From NCBI GenBank assembly GCA_963800705.1, contig CAWDBV010000007.1, positions 124,001-188,000 of the forward strand: a DNA stretch of 64,000 nt, written 5' to 3'. Made by a program: the position numbers and the translations under genes. Positions 54,215-63,332 of the stretch are shown here, piece by piece. The stretch comes from CAWDBV01 sp963800705. Lineage in GTDB: Bacteria; Actinomycetota; Thermoleophilia; Solirubrobacterales; 70-9. The notes under the pieces were generated by a model. That model saw only the letters and a program-made list of their open reading frames with translations. It was not told where the DNA came from and made no database searches. The stretch's first letter is position 1, and each line of letters opens with the position of its first letter.

Positions 54215-54739
54215 TCAGGCGCGGCCGGCGGCGCGCTCGGCGCGGCGGCGCACGGCGCGGAGGATCGAGTTCACGGCCCGAACGTGGATCCGCGTGCCGA
54301 TCACGAGCGCCTTGTAGACGCTGCCCTTGGCGCCCGGGAACAGCGCCCGGGTCTCTGCACGGAGCAGCGTCTTGTTGTCCTTGGTCGGCTCGAGCCTGAA
54401 GATGAGCCCGTACTGCGAGAAGCGGTGCCGTCCCTCGAGCGCGAGCACGCCCGGCTTTACCGAGCGCGCGACGATGAACCCAGGAACCGTGGAGCCGATC
54501 CGGGTCGGCTCGCCGCTGAGCTCGGTCTCCTCGCAATCGAGCAGCCGCGAGAAGCGGGTCGAAAGGCGTCCGGCGAGCGCGCGGCTGATCGTCGCCGCGA
54601 GCGCATCCCAGACCGCCTCCGGCGGAGCGTTGACGAGCGTCCCGTGCTCGTCGATCTCGGGGAGCTTCTCGATCGGGTAGTCGATCGAGCGGACCGGGGG
54701 CTCGGCCCGTGTTTCAGCGGCGGACTCCGGCTCAGCCAA
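54215..54739 (-). CDS. SRPBCC-family (START-like) protein
   Basis: 174 aa. After an Ala/Glu-rich lead, the segment IDYPIEKLPEIDEHGTLVNAPPEAVWDALAATISRAL matches polyketide-cyclase/START-like proteins, continuing ...STVPGFIVARSVKPGVLALEGRHRFSQYGLIFRLEP. It may bind a hydrophobic ligand. No ATG or GTG fits; the TTG overlapping the end of lipA is used. It ends directly against the convergent thioredoxin fusion gene. Its link to lipoate synthesis is unexplained. Confidence 0.78.
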   Translation of the reverse strand: MAEPESAAETRAEPPVRSIDYPIEKLPEIDEHGTLVNAPPEAVWDALAATISRALAGRLSTRFSRLLDCEETELSGEPTRIGSTVPGFIVARSVKPGVLALEGRHRFSQYGLIFRLEPTKDNKTLLRAETRALFPGAKGSVYKALVIGTRIHVRAVNSILRAVRRRAERAAGRA

Positions 54740-55688
54740 CTGCGGCGCGGGATGCGTCCCGCGCGGTCTCGTCCGCGTGGTAGGAGGAGCGGACCAACGG
54801 GCCGGATGCGACCGACTCGAAGCCCAGTCCGTACGCGGCCTTCTCGAGCGCCTCGAACTCCTCCGGGTGCCAGTAGCGCGCAACCGGCAGGTGGTTCTCG
54901 GTCGGGCGCAGGTACTGGCCGACGGTGAGGATCTGGACGCCGTGCTCGCGGAGGATCCCGAACGCCTCGACCATCTCGTCGAACTCCTCGCCGAGCCCGA
55001 CCATCAGCCCGGACTTGGTGAGCACGTCCGAGCCGCCCATCTCCCTGGCCATCCTCAGCACCCGCGCCGAGCGCATGAACTGCGAGCCCCGGCGGGCGAC
55101 CGGATAGAGCCGCGGCACCGTTTCGACGTTGTGGTTGAAGACGTCGGGGCGCTCGGCGATCACCTTCGCGAGCGGCATCTCCTCGCCGCGGAAGTCGGGG
55201 GTCAGGACCTCGACCTTGCAGCCGGGAGCGAGCTTCCGGATCGAGCGAATCACGCCGACGAAGGCGCCGGCGCCGTAGTCGGGGAGGTCGTCGCGGTCGA
55301 CCGAGGTGATCACCGCGTGGCGGAGCCCCATCTGCTTGACCGAGTTCGCGACCCGCAGCGGCTCGAGCGGGTCGTTCCAGGTCGGCTTGCCCGACTGAAC
55401 GTTGCAGAACCCGCAGCGGCGGGTGCAGACGTCGCCGAGGATCATGAACGTGGCCGTGCCGCGCTCCCAGCACTCGCCGACGTTCGGGCAGTTGGCCTCC
55501 TCGCAGACCGTGTTCAGGTTCTGCTCGCCGATCATCTCTTTCAGCCGGCGGTAGGTGGGACCGCCGGGCGCGGGGACCTTGAGCCAGGGCGGCTTGCGCT
55601 GGCCGCGGAACGGGACGACACCATCGCGGTCCTGCGCCGTTCCGCCGGGATTGGCGCGCGAGCGGGTGACGTGGAGGCGAGGTTCCAT
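54732..55688 (-). CDS. lipA: Lipoyl synthase
   Basis: 318-aa radical-SAM enzyme inserting two sulfurs into octanoyl-protein. Auxiliary cluster motif CEEANCPNVGEC (CX4CX5C) and radical-SAM motif CTRRCGFC (CX3CX2C), followed by VITSVDRDDLPDYGAGAFV and the C-terminal HPEEFEALEKAAYGLGFESVASGPLVRSSYHAD. All cysteines are present. TACGGT lies 8 nt before the ATG, so it may be transcribed independently of lipB. It serves the pyruvate dehydrogenase genes just upstream. Confidence 0.97.
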   Translation of the reverse strand: MEPRLHVTRSRANPGGTAQDRDGVVPFRGQRKPPWLKVPAPGGPTYRRLKEMIGEQNLNTVCEEANCPNVGECWERGTATFMILGDVCTRRCGFCNVQSGKPTWNDPLEPLRVANSVKQMGLRHAVITSVDRDDLPDYGAGAFVGVIRSIRKLAPGCKVEVLTPDFRGEEMPLAKVIAERPDVFNHNVETVPRLYPVARRGSQFMRSARVLRMAREMGGSDVLTKSGLMVGLGEEFDEMVEAFGILREHGVQILTVGQYLRPTENHLPVARYWHPEEFEALEKAAYGLGFESVASGPLVRSSYHADETARDASRAAVG

Positions 55689-55694
55689 TGTCGC

Positions 55695-56505
55695 TCACCG
55701 TAGCGCCCCGGCCTCCGTCCGCCGCAAGGGCCTCGAGGCTCCCCACCCGCTCGGCGAGCTCGGAGGGCGCGACCGCGAGCGGGACGCGCTCGAACACCTC
55801 GCAATAGCGCTCCGCGAGCGATTCCATCGTCAGGTCGAGATCGCGCTCGGCGCCGAGCTCGCGGCAGACCGAGGTCATCCGCACGCCCTCAATTCCGCAC
55901 GGGACGATCCACTCGAACGGCTGCAGGTCGTTGTTGACGTTGATGGCCAGGCCGTGGGTGGTGATGCCTCGATTGACGTGGATTCCAATCGAACCGATCT
56001 TCTCGGCATCACCATTCACCGGCACCTCCTCCGCTTCGCGTCCGGGGGTGCCGGGTTCGGGTTCGGTCGTCGGGGCCCTTTCCAACCGATCGCCGGCGGT
56101 CCAAACGCCCGTCAGGCCCTTGATCGTCTGCGCCTCGATCCCCTCGGCGGCGAGCGTCTCGATCATCGTACGCTCGATTCCGCGCACGAAGCGGTGCACG
56201 TCGTCGGCGTATGGCTTCAGCGAGGCGATCGGATAGCCGACCAGCTGCCCGGGGCCGTGGTAGGTGACGCGGCCGCCACGGTCGGTACCGGTGACCTCGA
56301 TCCCCTGCATCGAGTACCACTGCTCGCCCATCGGCAGCTCGCCGGGGTCGGTGCGGCGCCCCTTGGTGTAGACGGGCGGGTGCTCGAGCAGCAGCAGCAC
56401 GTCGGGGATCTCGCCGGCGTGGCGAGCCGTCTCGATCCGCTTCTGGGCTTGAGAGGCCTCCCCGTAGGGCACCTGACCGCAGCGCACCACCCAGACTTCT
56501 TCCAT
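55695..56505 (-). CDS. lipB: Octanoyltransferase, frameshifted at its 3' end
   Basis: About 269 aa after correction; transfers octanoate from ACP to lipoyl domains. RRTDPGELPMGEQWY, GGRVTYHGPGQLVGYPI (conserved His), EKIGSIGIHVNRGITTHGLAINVNNDL (catalytic Lys) and FEWIVPCGIEG (catalytic Cys). An insert of about 25 residues rich in Pro/Glu/Gly lies before the Lys motif. As read, the frame stays open through all of lipA. Removing one base from the CCCC run at 55706-55709 gives a TGA at 55695-55697 directly before lipA, the expected arrangement. Confidence 0.88.
55697..55702 (-). promoter_or_regulatory. Possible -10 box (TACGGT) for leaderless lipA
   Basis: TANNNT, 8 nt, then the ATG at 55688; it overlaps the predicted lipB stop. 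Confidence 0.35.
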
Positions 56506-56534
56506 ACCCACAGTCTCCCACGCCGCCGGCGCCA

Positions 56535-56942
56535 TCAGCCCGCGGAGCCGTGCCCTGCAACCACGCCGTCGGTGCCCGGCGGCCAGAACGGCCACTCCTC
56601 GAAGCTCGTGCAGCGGCCGTCGGAGTCGAGGCGGGCGATCCACAGGTCGCGGTACTGCTGGACGCGCGGCTCGCCGTAGTCGACCTCGACCCGGATCACG
56701 GCGGTGTCCCCGTCGACGGCGACTATTTCGGTCTCGATCTCGAAGCTCTCGGTGTGGCTGATCCGCTCCTCGTCCCACATCCGCGCGATCGCCTCGAGCC
56801 CGGTGCGAGGCTTCTCGTAGGGACCGGTCGAGTAGCGGGCATCGTCGGTGAACAGCTCGCCCAGCCGCTCGGTGCCGGCGGCGCGCCAGAGCTCGACGTA
56901 GCGCGCGATCCAGGCTTCGACCCTGGGGCGGTCGATCGTCAC
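56535..56942 (-). CDS. SnoaL-like (NTF2-fold) protein
   Basis: 135 aa. MTIDRPRVEAWIARYVELWRAAG, LGELFTDDARYSTGPYEKPRTGLEAIARMWDEER, VEVDYGEPRVQQYRDLWIARLDSDGRCTSFEEWPFWPPG matches the SnoaL_2 group of small NTF2-fold proteins. The GTG lies 4 nt after the E2-like stop with AAGGGG before it. It sits between the pyruvate dehydrogenase and lipoate genes, without known link to either. Confidence 0.82.
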   Translation of the reverse strand: MTIDRPRVEAWIARYVELWRAAGTERLGELFTDDARYSTGPYEKPRTGLEAIARMWDEERISHTESFEIETEIVAVDGDTAVIRVEVDYGEPRVQQYRDLWIARLDSDGRCTSFEEWPFWPPGTDGVVAGHGSAG

Positions 56943-56946
56943 CCCT

Positions 56947-57535
56947 TCACCCCGACAGTAGATCGGCGAACCGACGCAGGAACGCGGCGGCCTCGGGGCC
57001 GTAGATGATGCGCCCGTCGCAGGCGAGGGTCGCCTCGTGCGATCCGATCCCGAGCGCCGCCCCCTGGCCGGGCTGGATCACCGGCAGCAGCCGGGAGGCT
57101 CCCTGCCCGGCGAGGTTGAAGACCGTGAACGTGGCGCCGGCGAGCTCGGGCGCGGTCACCGAGCCGTCGCGAGCGCGCGCCGCGAGCCGCTCGATCTCGG
57201 CGGCGATCTCCGCCTCCTCCTTGCCGTCGGCGTCGACGACGGTCGGGAAGACGACGGCGTCCTGGGCCGCCACCGGGAAGGCGACGTTGACGCGCGAGTA
57301 GAGCTCGAGCTTGCCGTCGCGGTAGGCGCCGTTCAGCCGCCGGTGCTCGCCGAGGGCCAGCGCGGCGGCGCGGAGGACCGGGGCCTCGGCCGAGCCTTCG
57401 GCCTCGATCGCGGCGCCGACATATGCGTGGGGGATCGTCGACTTCGCTTCGGCGACTCGGCGCGCGACCGTCTGCTGGAGCTCGGTCAGCTCGACTGACC
57501 TCGACGGTGCCCTTCGCTCCTTCCTCGCCCGCCAC
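56947..57535 (-). CDS. E2-like (2-oxoacid dehydrogenase acyltransferase) remnant without catalytic residues, frameshifted
   Basis: About 195 aa after correction of one extra base near 57496 (length 3n+1). It corresponds only to the acyltransferase domain: VELTELQQTVARRVAEAKSTIPHAYV...VNVAFPVAAQDAVVFPTVVDADGK...GATFTVFNLAGQGASRLLPVIQPGQGAALGIG. Lipoyl and E1/E3-binding domains are absent. Where the intact neighbour AceF has DHRVIDG, this protein reads CDGRIIYG, so both catalytic His and Asp are missing. GTG start 3 nt after the lpd stop. It may be a structural or regulatory partner of the core, or a decaying duplicate. Confidence 0.78.
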
Positions 57536-57538
57536 GGC

Positions 57539-59354
57539 CTACTTCTTCGCCGCCTTTGTGTCCTTCGTCTTCGTCGGCTTCGGTGGCGGCAGGTCGGTGA
57601 TCGTCCCCGCCGCGATCTCAGCCGCCATCCCGATCGATTCCGACAGCGTCGGATGCGGGTGGATCGAGAGGCCGATGTCCTCGGCGTCGGATCCCATCTC
57701 GAGCGCGTGCACGGTCTCGGCGATCAGCTCGCCGGCGTTCACTCCGACGATTCCGGCGCCGAGCAGGCGCTTTGACTCCGGGTCGAAGAGCAGTTTCGTC
57801 ATGCCCTCATCGCGCCCTAGCGAGAGCGCCCGTCCGGACGCCGCCCAGGGAAACACGGCCTTCTCGTAGTCGGTCCCGTCCTGCTTCGCCTCGGTCTCGG
57901 TCAGTCCCGTCCAGGCGACCTCCGGGTCGGTGTAGGCGACCGACGGGATCGAGCGTGGGTCGAAAGCGGCCTTCTGCCCCGCGATCACCTCCGCGGCAAC
58001 CTTGCCCTCGTGACGTCGCCTTGTGGGCGAGCATCGGCTCGCCGACGATGTCGCCGATCGCGTGGATGTGGGGGACGTTGGTCCGCAGCTGCTCGTCGAC
58101 GGCGATCAACCCGGCATCGTCGACCTCGACGCCGGCCTTCTCGGCCGCGATCTCGCCGCCGTTGGCCCGTCTTCCGACCGCGACGAGGATGCGGTCGTAG
58201 AGCGCCGGCTTCGGCGCGTCGCCGCCCTCGCCGCCAGCTTCGAACCGCGCCTTGAGCCCGTTCTTCTGCGCCTTCACCTCGGCGACGCTGGTGCCGAGCA
58301 GTATCGCCTCGTAGCGTCCGAAAATCCGTTTCTGCAAAGGCCGCACGAGGTCCGGATCGCAGCCGGGGATCAGCGAGTCGAGCATCTCGACCACGGTCAC
58401 CTTCGAGCCGAGCGCGTCGTAGACCGTCGCCATCTCGAGGCCGATGATCCCGCCGCCGATCACCAGCAGCTTGCCCGGGACCTCGCCCGGTTCGAGCGCC
58501 CCGGTCGAATCGATCACCCGCTCGTCGTCGGGAAGCCCCGGGATCGTCGCCGGGCTCGATCCCGCGGCGATGATGCAGTGGTCGAATGAGACCGTCGTGG
58601 TTCCGTCGGCGCCCTCGACCTCGAGCAGCCGCGGCCCGGCGAACCGTCCGAAGCCGCGGGAGACCTCGACCTTGCGCTGCTTGGCGAGGCCGTCGAGCCC
58701 GCCGGTGAGGCGGTCGACCACCGACTGCTTCCAGGCGACGAGCTTGCCGATGTCGAGCTTCGGCTTCTCAAAGCCGACCCCGGCTTCAGCAAGCTCCTCG
58801 GTCTCGGTGATCACGCGAGCGACGTGCAGCAGCGCCTTCGAGGGGATGCAGCCGACATTGAGGCAGACGCCGCCGAGCTTCGGCTCGCGTTCGATCAGGA
58901 CGGTCTTCAGCCCGAGGTCGGCGGCGCGGAAGGCGGCACTGTAGCCGCCGGGGCCGGCGCCGAGCACGACCACCTCCGCGTGGATGTCGCCCTCGGAGTC
59001 AAGCGGCGGGGGCGGAGCCGCGTCCGCCTCGGCGACCGCCGCTGTGGGTTCCGCTGCCGCGGGCTCCGCCGCAGCGGGTTTCTCGGCGGCCGCGGAGTCG
59101 TCATCGCGGCCGCCCTCCGCGCCATCGAGCGTCAGCAGCACCGAGCCCTCGGAGACCCGGTCGCCGACCTTGACCGCGAGCTGCTTCACGACCCCGGCCT
59201 GCGGCGAGGGGACGTCCATCGAGGCCTTGTCGGACTCGAGCGTCACCAGCGGGGTCTCGGGCTCGACCTCGTCGCCGGCCGCGACCAGCAGCTCGACGAC
59301 CGGAACGTCGGTGAAGTCGCCGATGTCGGGGACGCGGACCTCCAACCTCAGCAC
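57539..59354 (-). CDS. lpd: Dihydrolipoyl dehydrogenase with N-terminal lipoyl domain, frameshifted
   Basis: E3 of pyruvate dehydrogenase, about 604 aa after correction. Lipoyl domain (about 1-80, Lys43 in ESDKASMDVP), Ala/Pro/Glu hinge, then the flavoprotein: VVVLGAGPGGYSAAFRAA, redox pair GGVCLNVGCIPSK, VIGGGIIGLEMA, HAIGDIVGEPMLAHKAT, then after a one-base insertion near 58013 EGKVAAEVIAGQKAAFDPRSIPSVAYTDPEVAW and the catalytic HPHPTLSE. The lipoyl-E3 fusion is known in some bacteria. The lipoyl DNA is nearly identical to that of aceF. Lys-rich C-terminus. Confidence 0.92.
59215..59340. repeat. Lipoyl-domain repeat, copy in lpd
   Basis: Matches 60465-60588 in aceF, including two exactly identical runs of nearly 30 bp, over the region coding DIGDFTDVPVVE and TLESDKASMDVP. 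Coding duplication, same orientation. Confidence 0.85.
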
Positions 59355-59361
59355 CCCACCC

Positions 59362-60606
59362 TCATGCGAAGCCCGGCTTCATGGCCTCCTCGAGCACACC
59401 GGCGAGGTGGACGCAGAAGCGCGCCGCGGCGGCGCCGTCGATGACGCGGTGGTCGTAGGAGAGCGAGAGCGGCAGCATCAGGCGCGGTACGAACTCATCC
59501 TCGCGCCAGACCGGCTTCATCGCCGAGCGAGTGACGCCGAGGATCGCGACCTCGGGCGGGTTGACGATCGGGGTGAACGAGGTGCCGCCGATCCCGCCGA
59601 GGCTCGAGATCGTGAACGTCCCCCCCGACATCTCGGCCGGTCCCACCTTTCCCTCGCGCGCCTTGCCGGAGAGCTCGCGCAGCTCGACCGCGATCTCCTC
59701 GAGGTCCTTCTGGTCGACGTCGCGGATCACCGGCACCATCAGGCCCTGCGGTGTGTCGGCGGCAAAGCCGAGGTGGTAGTAGCGCTTCAGGACGAGCGAG
59801 TCGCCGTCGAGCGAGGAGTTGAAGTCCGGGAACTCCTTCAGGCTTACGACGCAGGCCTTGAGCAGCAGCGCGACCATGGTCAGCTTCACCGGCTTCTCTT
59901 CCTTGGCGTAGTGCTCGTTGGCTCGCTTCCGGAAGGCCTCGAGCTCGGTGATGTCGGCCTCCTCGTTGTGGGTGACGTGGGGGATCGTGATCCAGCTGCG
60001 CTGCAGGTTCGGCCCCGCGATCTGCTTGAGCTTCGGCAGCTCGACACGCTCGATCGGCCCGTACTTGGCGTAGTCGACCTGCGGCCACGGGGGCAGGTCG
60101 AGGTCGCCGATTCCGCCCGCGGGCGCCGCTGCACCCTCTCCGGCCTCGACGTCGGCGACGAGGATCCGGCCCTTGCGCCCCGTCCCCGTGATCCGCGTCA
60201 GGTCGACGCCGAGCTCGCGGGCGCGCTTGCGCGCGCCGGGGCCGGCGTAGACGTGCCCGCCGGGCGCGGCCGGCTTCCCGTCCCCCTCGGCCTCCACCGG
60301 CTTGGTCGGAGGCGGGGGAGCCGACGGCTTCTCGGCTATTTCCGCCTGGCCATTTCCCGACGCCCCGTCGGTCGAGATGGCGACGAGCGGAGTTCCCTCG
60401 GAGACCTCGTCACCCACCGATACGAGCACCTTCTCGACCACGCCGGCGAACGGCGCCGGCACGTCCATCGACGCCTTGTCGGACTCGAGCGTCACCAGCG
60501 GCGCCTCGGCCTCGACCTTGTCGCCCGCTGAGACGAGGATCTCGACCACCGGCACGTCGGTGAAGTCGCCGATGTCGGGGACCACCGCCTCCTTCACCTC
60601 AGCCAC
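59362..60606 (-). CDS. aceF: Dihydrolipoamide acetyltransferase (E2 of pyruvate dehydrogenase)
   Basis: 414 aa with one lipoyl domain (1-78, Lys44 in ESDKASMDVP), a Pro/Ala hinge, an E1/E3-binding domain (about 133-165: AGPGARKRARELGVDLTRITGTGRKGRIL) and the acyltransferase core ending SLSYDHRVIDGAAAARF with catalytic His386 and Asp390. The start overlaps the end of aceE by 13 bp. With the lipoyl-E3, each complex has lipoyl groups on two subunits. Confidence 0.95.
   Translation of the reverse strand: MAEVKEAVVPDIGDFTDVPVVEILVSAGDKVEAEAPLVTLESDKASMDVPAPFAGVVEKVLVSVGDEVSEGTPLVAISTDGASGNGQAEIAEKPSAPPPPTKPVEAEGDGKPAAPGGHVYAGPGARKRARELGVDLTRITGTGRKGRILVADVEAGEGAAAPAGGIGDLDLPPWPQVDYAKYGPIERVELPKLKQIAGPNLQRSWITIPHVTHNEEADITELEAFRKRANEHYAKEEKPVKLTMVALLLKACVVSLKEFPDFNSSLDGDSLVLKRYYHLGFAADTPQGLMVPVIRDVDQKDLEEIAVELRELSGKAREGKVGPAEMSGGTFTISSLGGIGGTSFTPIVNPPEVAILGVTRSAMKPVWREDEFVPRLMLPLSLSYDHRVIDGAAAARFCVHLAGVLEEAMKPGFA
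60465..60588. repeat. Lipoyl-domain repeat, copy in aceF
   Basis: Partner of the copy at 59215-59340 in lpd. Confidence 0.85.
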
Positions 60607-63287
60607 GGCGGCTCTCTTTCGGGGTCGATCTCGTACTTGGAGATCGCGCGCTTGACGTCGGCCGGCTTCACCGCACCATCGTCGGCGAGCGCCTTCAACG
60701 CTGCGACCGCGACGTGGCGGCGGTCGACCTCGAAGAAGTCGCGCAGCGCCACCCGGTAGTCGCTGCGCCCGTAACCGTCGGTTCCGAGCACGCGGTAGGT
60801 CCCGGGGACCCAGGGGCGGATCTGATCGGCGAACGAGCGCATGTAGTCGCTCGTCGCCACCACCGGGCCCTCGGCCCCCTCGAAGCTCTGCTCGACCCAG
60901 GAGGCCCGAGCCTTCTCGGCGGGGTGGAGCTGGTTCCAGCGCTCGGCCTCGAGCGCGTCGCGGCGCAGCTCGGTGAAGCTCGGCGCGCTCCAGACCTCGG
61001 CCTTGACGCCGAAGTCCGCGGCGAGCAGCTCGGCGCCCGCGATCGCTTCCCTGAGGATCGTCCCCGAGCCGACGAGCTGGACCGCGGGACCGTCGCCGCC
61101 GGTGCCTGCGTCCGGAAGCCGGTAGAGCCCCCGAAGGATTCCCTCCTCGCTGCCCTCCGGCATCGGCGGGTGGACGTAGTTCTCGTTCATCAGCGTCAGG
61201 TAGTAGAAGCGGTCCTCCTGCTCTTCGATCATCCGGCGCAGCCCCTCGCGGATGATCACCGCGACCTCGTAGGCGAAGGTCGGGTCGTAGCTTGTGCAGT
61301 TGGGGACGGTGGCGCTGATCAGGTGGCTGTGGCCGTCCTCGTGCTGCAGTCCCTCGCCGTTCAGCGTCGTGCGTCCGGCGGTGCCGCCGAGCAGGAAGCC
61401 CCGCGCGCGACTGTCCCCGGCCGCCCAGGCGAAATCGCCGATCCGCTGGAAGCCGAACATCGAATAGAAGATGTAGAAGGGGATCGTCGGCTCGTCGTGG
61501 TTGGAGTAGGAAGTCGCGGCCGCGATCCAGGACGAGAACGCGCCCGCCTCGTTGATCCCCTCCTCGATCACCTGTCCGTGGGCGTCCTCGCGGTAGTACA
61601 TGAGCTGGTCGGCGTCCTCGGGCTGGTAGAGCTGGCCGGACGGGCTGTAGATACCCAGCTGGCGGAACATTCCCTCCATTCCGAAGGTCCGCGACTCGTC
61701 GGGGACGATCGGCACGATCCGCTCGCTCAGCTCCTCGTCGCGGAGCAGCGACGCGAGGATGCGAACGAAGGCCATCGTGGTCGAGATTTCGCGGTCGGCG
61801 CTTCCTTCGAGCTGGCCCTTGAAGGTCTCGAGCGGGGGTGCCGGGAACGAGGCGCTAGTGCGCCGCCGCACCGGCAGCGGCCCGCCGAGCTTCTCGCGCC
61901 GCTCGTGCAGGTATTGCATCTCGGGGCTTTCGTCGGGCGGGCGGTAGAGCTCGACGTCGGTCACCTGCTTGTCAGTGAGCGGCAGGTCGAAGCGGTCGCG
62001 GAACAGCACCAGCATGTCTTCGGCGACCTTCTTCAGCTGGTGGGTGATGTTCTGGCTCTCGCCCGACTCGCCGAGCCCGTATCCCTTCACGGTCTTGGCG
62101 AGGATCACCGTCGGCTTCCCCTCGGTCTTGATCGCGGCGTCGTAAGCCGCGTAAACCTTCTTCGGGTCGTGGCCGCCGCGGTTCAGCGCCCAGACCTCGT
62201 CGTCGGTCATCCCTTCGACCAGCTTCAGCAGCTCCGGGTATTTGCCGAAGAACTGCTCGCGCACGTAGGCGCCGTCCCGGGACTTGAAGTTCTGGTACTC
62301 GCCGTCGACGGCCTCTTCCATCCGCTGCACGAGCAGGCCGGAATCGTCGGCTTCGAGAAGCGGATCCCACCTTCCGCCCCAGACCACCTTGATCACGTTC
62401 CACCCCGCGCCCCGGAACTCCGACTCGAGCTCCTGGATGATCTTGCCATTGCCGCGCACCGGCCCATCGAGGCGCTGCAGGTTGCAGTTGATGACGAAGA
62501 TCAGGTTGTCGAGGCCCTCGCGGCCGCCGAGCCCGATCGCGCCCATCGACTCGGGCTCGTCCATCTCGCCGTCGCCCATGAACGCCCACACCTTGCGGCC
62601 GGTCGTGTCGGCGAGCCCGCGCGCGGTCAGGTACTTCATGAACCGCGCCTGGTTGATCGCCATCATCGGCCCGAGGCCCATCGAGACGGTCGGGAACTGC
62701 CAGAACTCCGGCATCAGCCAGGGGTGGGGGTAGGAGGAGAGTCCGTTGCCCCCCACCTCCTGGCGGAAGTTGGCGAGTTGATCCTCGGTCAGGCGGCCCT
62801 CGAGGAAGGCACGCGCGTAGATCCCGGGCGAGGAGTGGCCCTGCATGTAGACAAGGTCTCCGCCGTGCTCGTCGGTCGGGGCGTGCCAGAAGTGGTTGAA
62901 GCCGACCTCGTAGAGCGTCGCTGCCGACTGGTAGCTGGCGATGTGCCCGCCGAGCTCTGACGACTGCAGGTTGGCACGCAGGACGATCGCCATCGCGTTC
63001 CAGCGGATCGCCGAGCGCAGCGCGCGCTCGACCGAGGGATCGGTCGGGAACTCCGGCTCGCGGTCGGTGGGGATCGTGTTGATGTAGGGCGTCGTGCCGC
63101 TGAGCGGAATCGGCGCCCCTGCGTGGAGCCCGCGCTCGACGAGGCGCTCGAGCAGCTCGTGGGCGCGCTCCGGGCCATCGTGGGCGATGACGCCGTCGAG
63201 CGCGTCGAGCCACTCGCGGGTCTCCTCGGGATCGACGTCGCCGTTCTGCGACTGGGCCGGCTCGGTCTTTGAAGGGTCGGTCGCCAT
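60594..63287 (-). CDS. aceE: Pyruvate dehydrogenase E1 (homodimeric)
   Basis: 897 aa, thiamine-diphosphate enzyme decarboxylating pyruvate and acetylating E2. Thiamine motif FMGDGEMDEPESMGAIGLGGREGLDNLIFVINCNLQ, histidines in QGHSSPGIYARAFLEGRL, pyrimidine domain PIVPDESRTFGMEGMFRQLGIYSPSGQLY, and C-terminal TDGYGRSDYRVALRDFFEVD. Homodimeric AceE-type E1 in actinobacteria usually pairs with an E2 coded elsewhere; here all subunits are together. A palindrome TCGCCT-AGGCGA lies upstream at 63302-63314. Confidence 0.97.
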   Translation of the reverse strand: MATDPSKTEPAQSQNGDVDPEETREWLDALDGVIAHDGPERAHELLERLVERGLHAGAPIPLSGTTPYINTIPTDREPEFPTDPSVERALRSAIRWNAMAIVLRANLQSSELGGHIASYQSAATLYEVGFNHFWHAPTDEHGGDLVYMQGHSSPGIYARAFLEGRLTEDQLANFRQEVGGNGLSSYPHPWLMPEFWQFPTVSMGLGPMMAINQARFMKYLTARGLADTTGRKVWAFMGDGEMDEPESMGAIGLGGREGLDNLIFVINCNLQRLDGPVRGNGKIIQELESEFRGAGWNVIKVVWGGRWDPLLEADDSGLLVQRMEEAVDGEYQNFKSRDGAYVREQFFGKYPELLKLVEGMTDDEVWALNRGGHDPKKVYAAYDAAIKTEGKPTVILAKTVKGYGLGESGESQNITHQLKKVAEDMLVLFRDRFDLPLTDKQVTDVELYRPPDESPEMQYLHERREKLGGPLPVRRRTSASFPAPPLETFKGQLEGSADREISTTMAFVRILASLLRDEELSERIVPIVPDESRTFGMEGMFRQLGIYSPSGQLYQPEDADQLMYYREDAHGQVIEEGINEAGAFSSWIAAATSYSNHDEPTIPFYIFYSMFGFQRIGDFAWAAGDSRARGFLLGGTAGRTTLNGEGLQHEDGHSHLISATVPNCTSYDPTFAYEVAVIIREGLRRMIEEQEDRFYYLTLMNENYVHPPMPEGSEEGILRGLYRLPDAGTGGDGPAVQLVGSGTILREAIAGAELLAADFGVKAEVWSAPSFTELRRDALEAERWNQLHPAEKARASWVEQSFEGAEGPVVATSDYMRSFADQIRPWVPGTYRVLGTDGYGRSDYRVALRDFFEVDRRHVAVAALKALADDGAVKPADVKRAISKYEIDPEREPPWLR

Positions 63288-63301
63288 TGGGAGCCTTGAT
63301 C

Positions 63302-63314
63302 GCCTCAGGCGAAG
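63302..63314. promoter_or_regulatory. Palindrome upstream of aceE
   Basis: TCGCCT-C-AGGCGA, inside the 45-bp gap before aceE and nested in a wider GCCT/AGGC match. A possible regulator site or mRNA hairpin; no factor can be named. Confidence 0.3.
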
Positions 63315-63332
63315 GCTACCCCGCGGCCGCTC

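Noticed and set aside
54457..56778. A lipB product extended through all of lipA (773 codons)
   Set aside because: The extension is the out-of-frame reading of lipA; a one-base correction at 55706-55709 restores a stop just before lipA.
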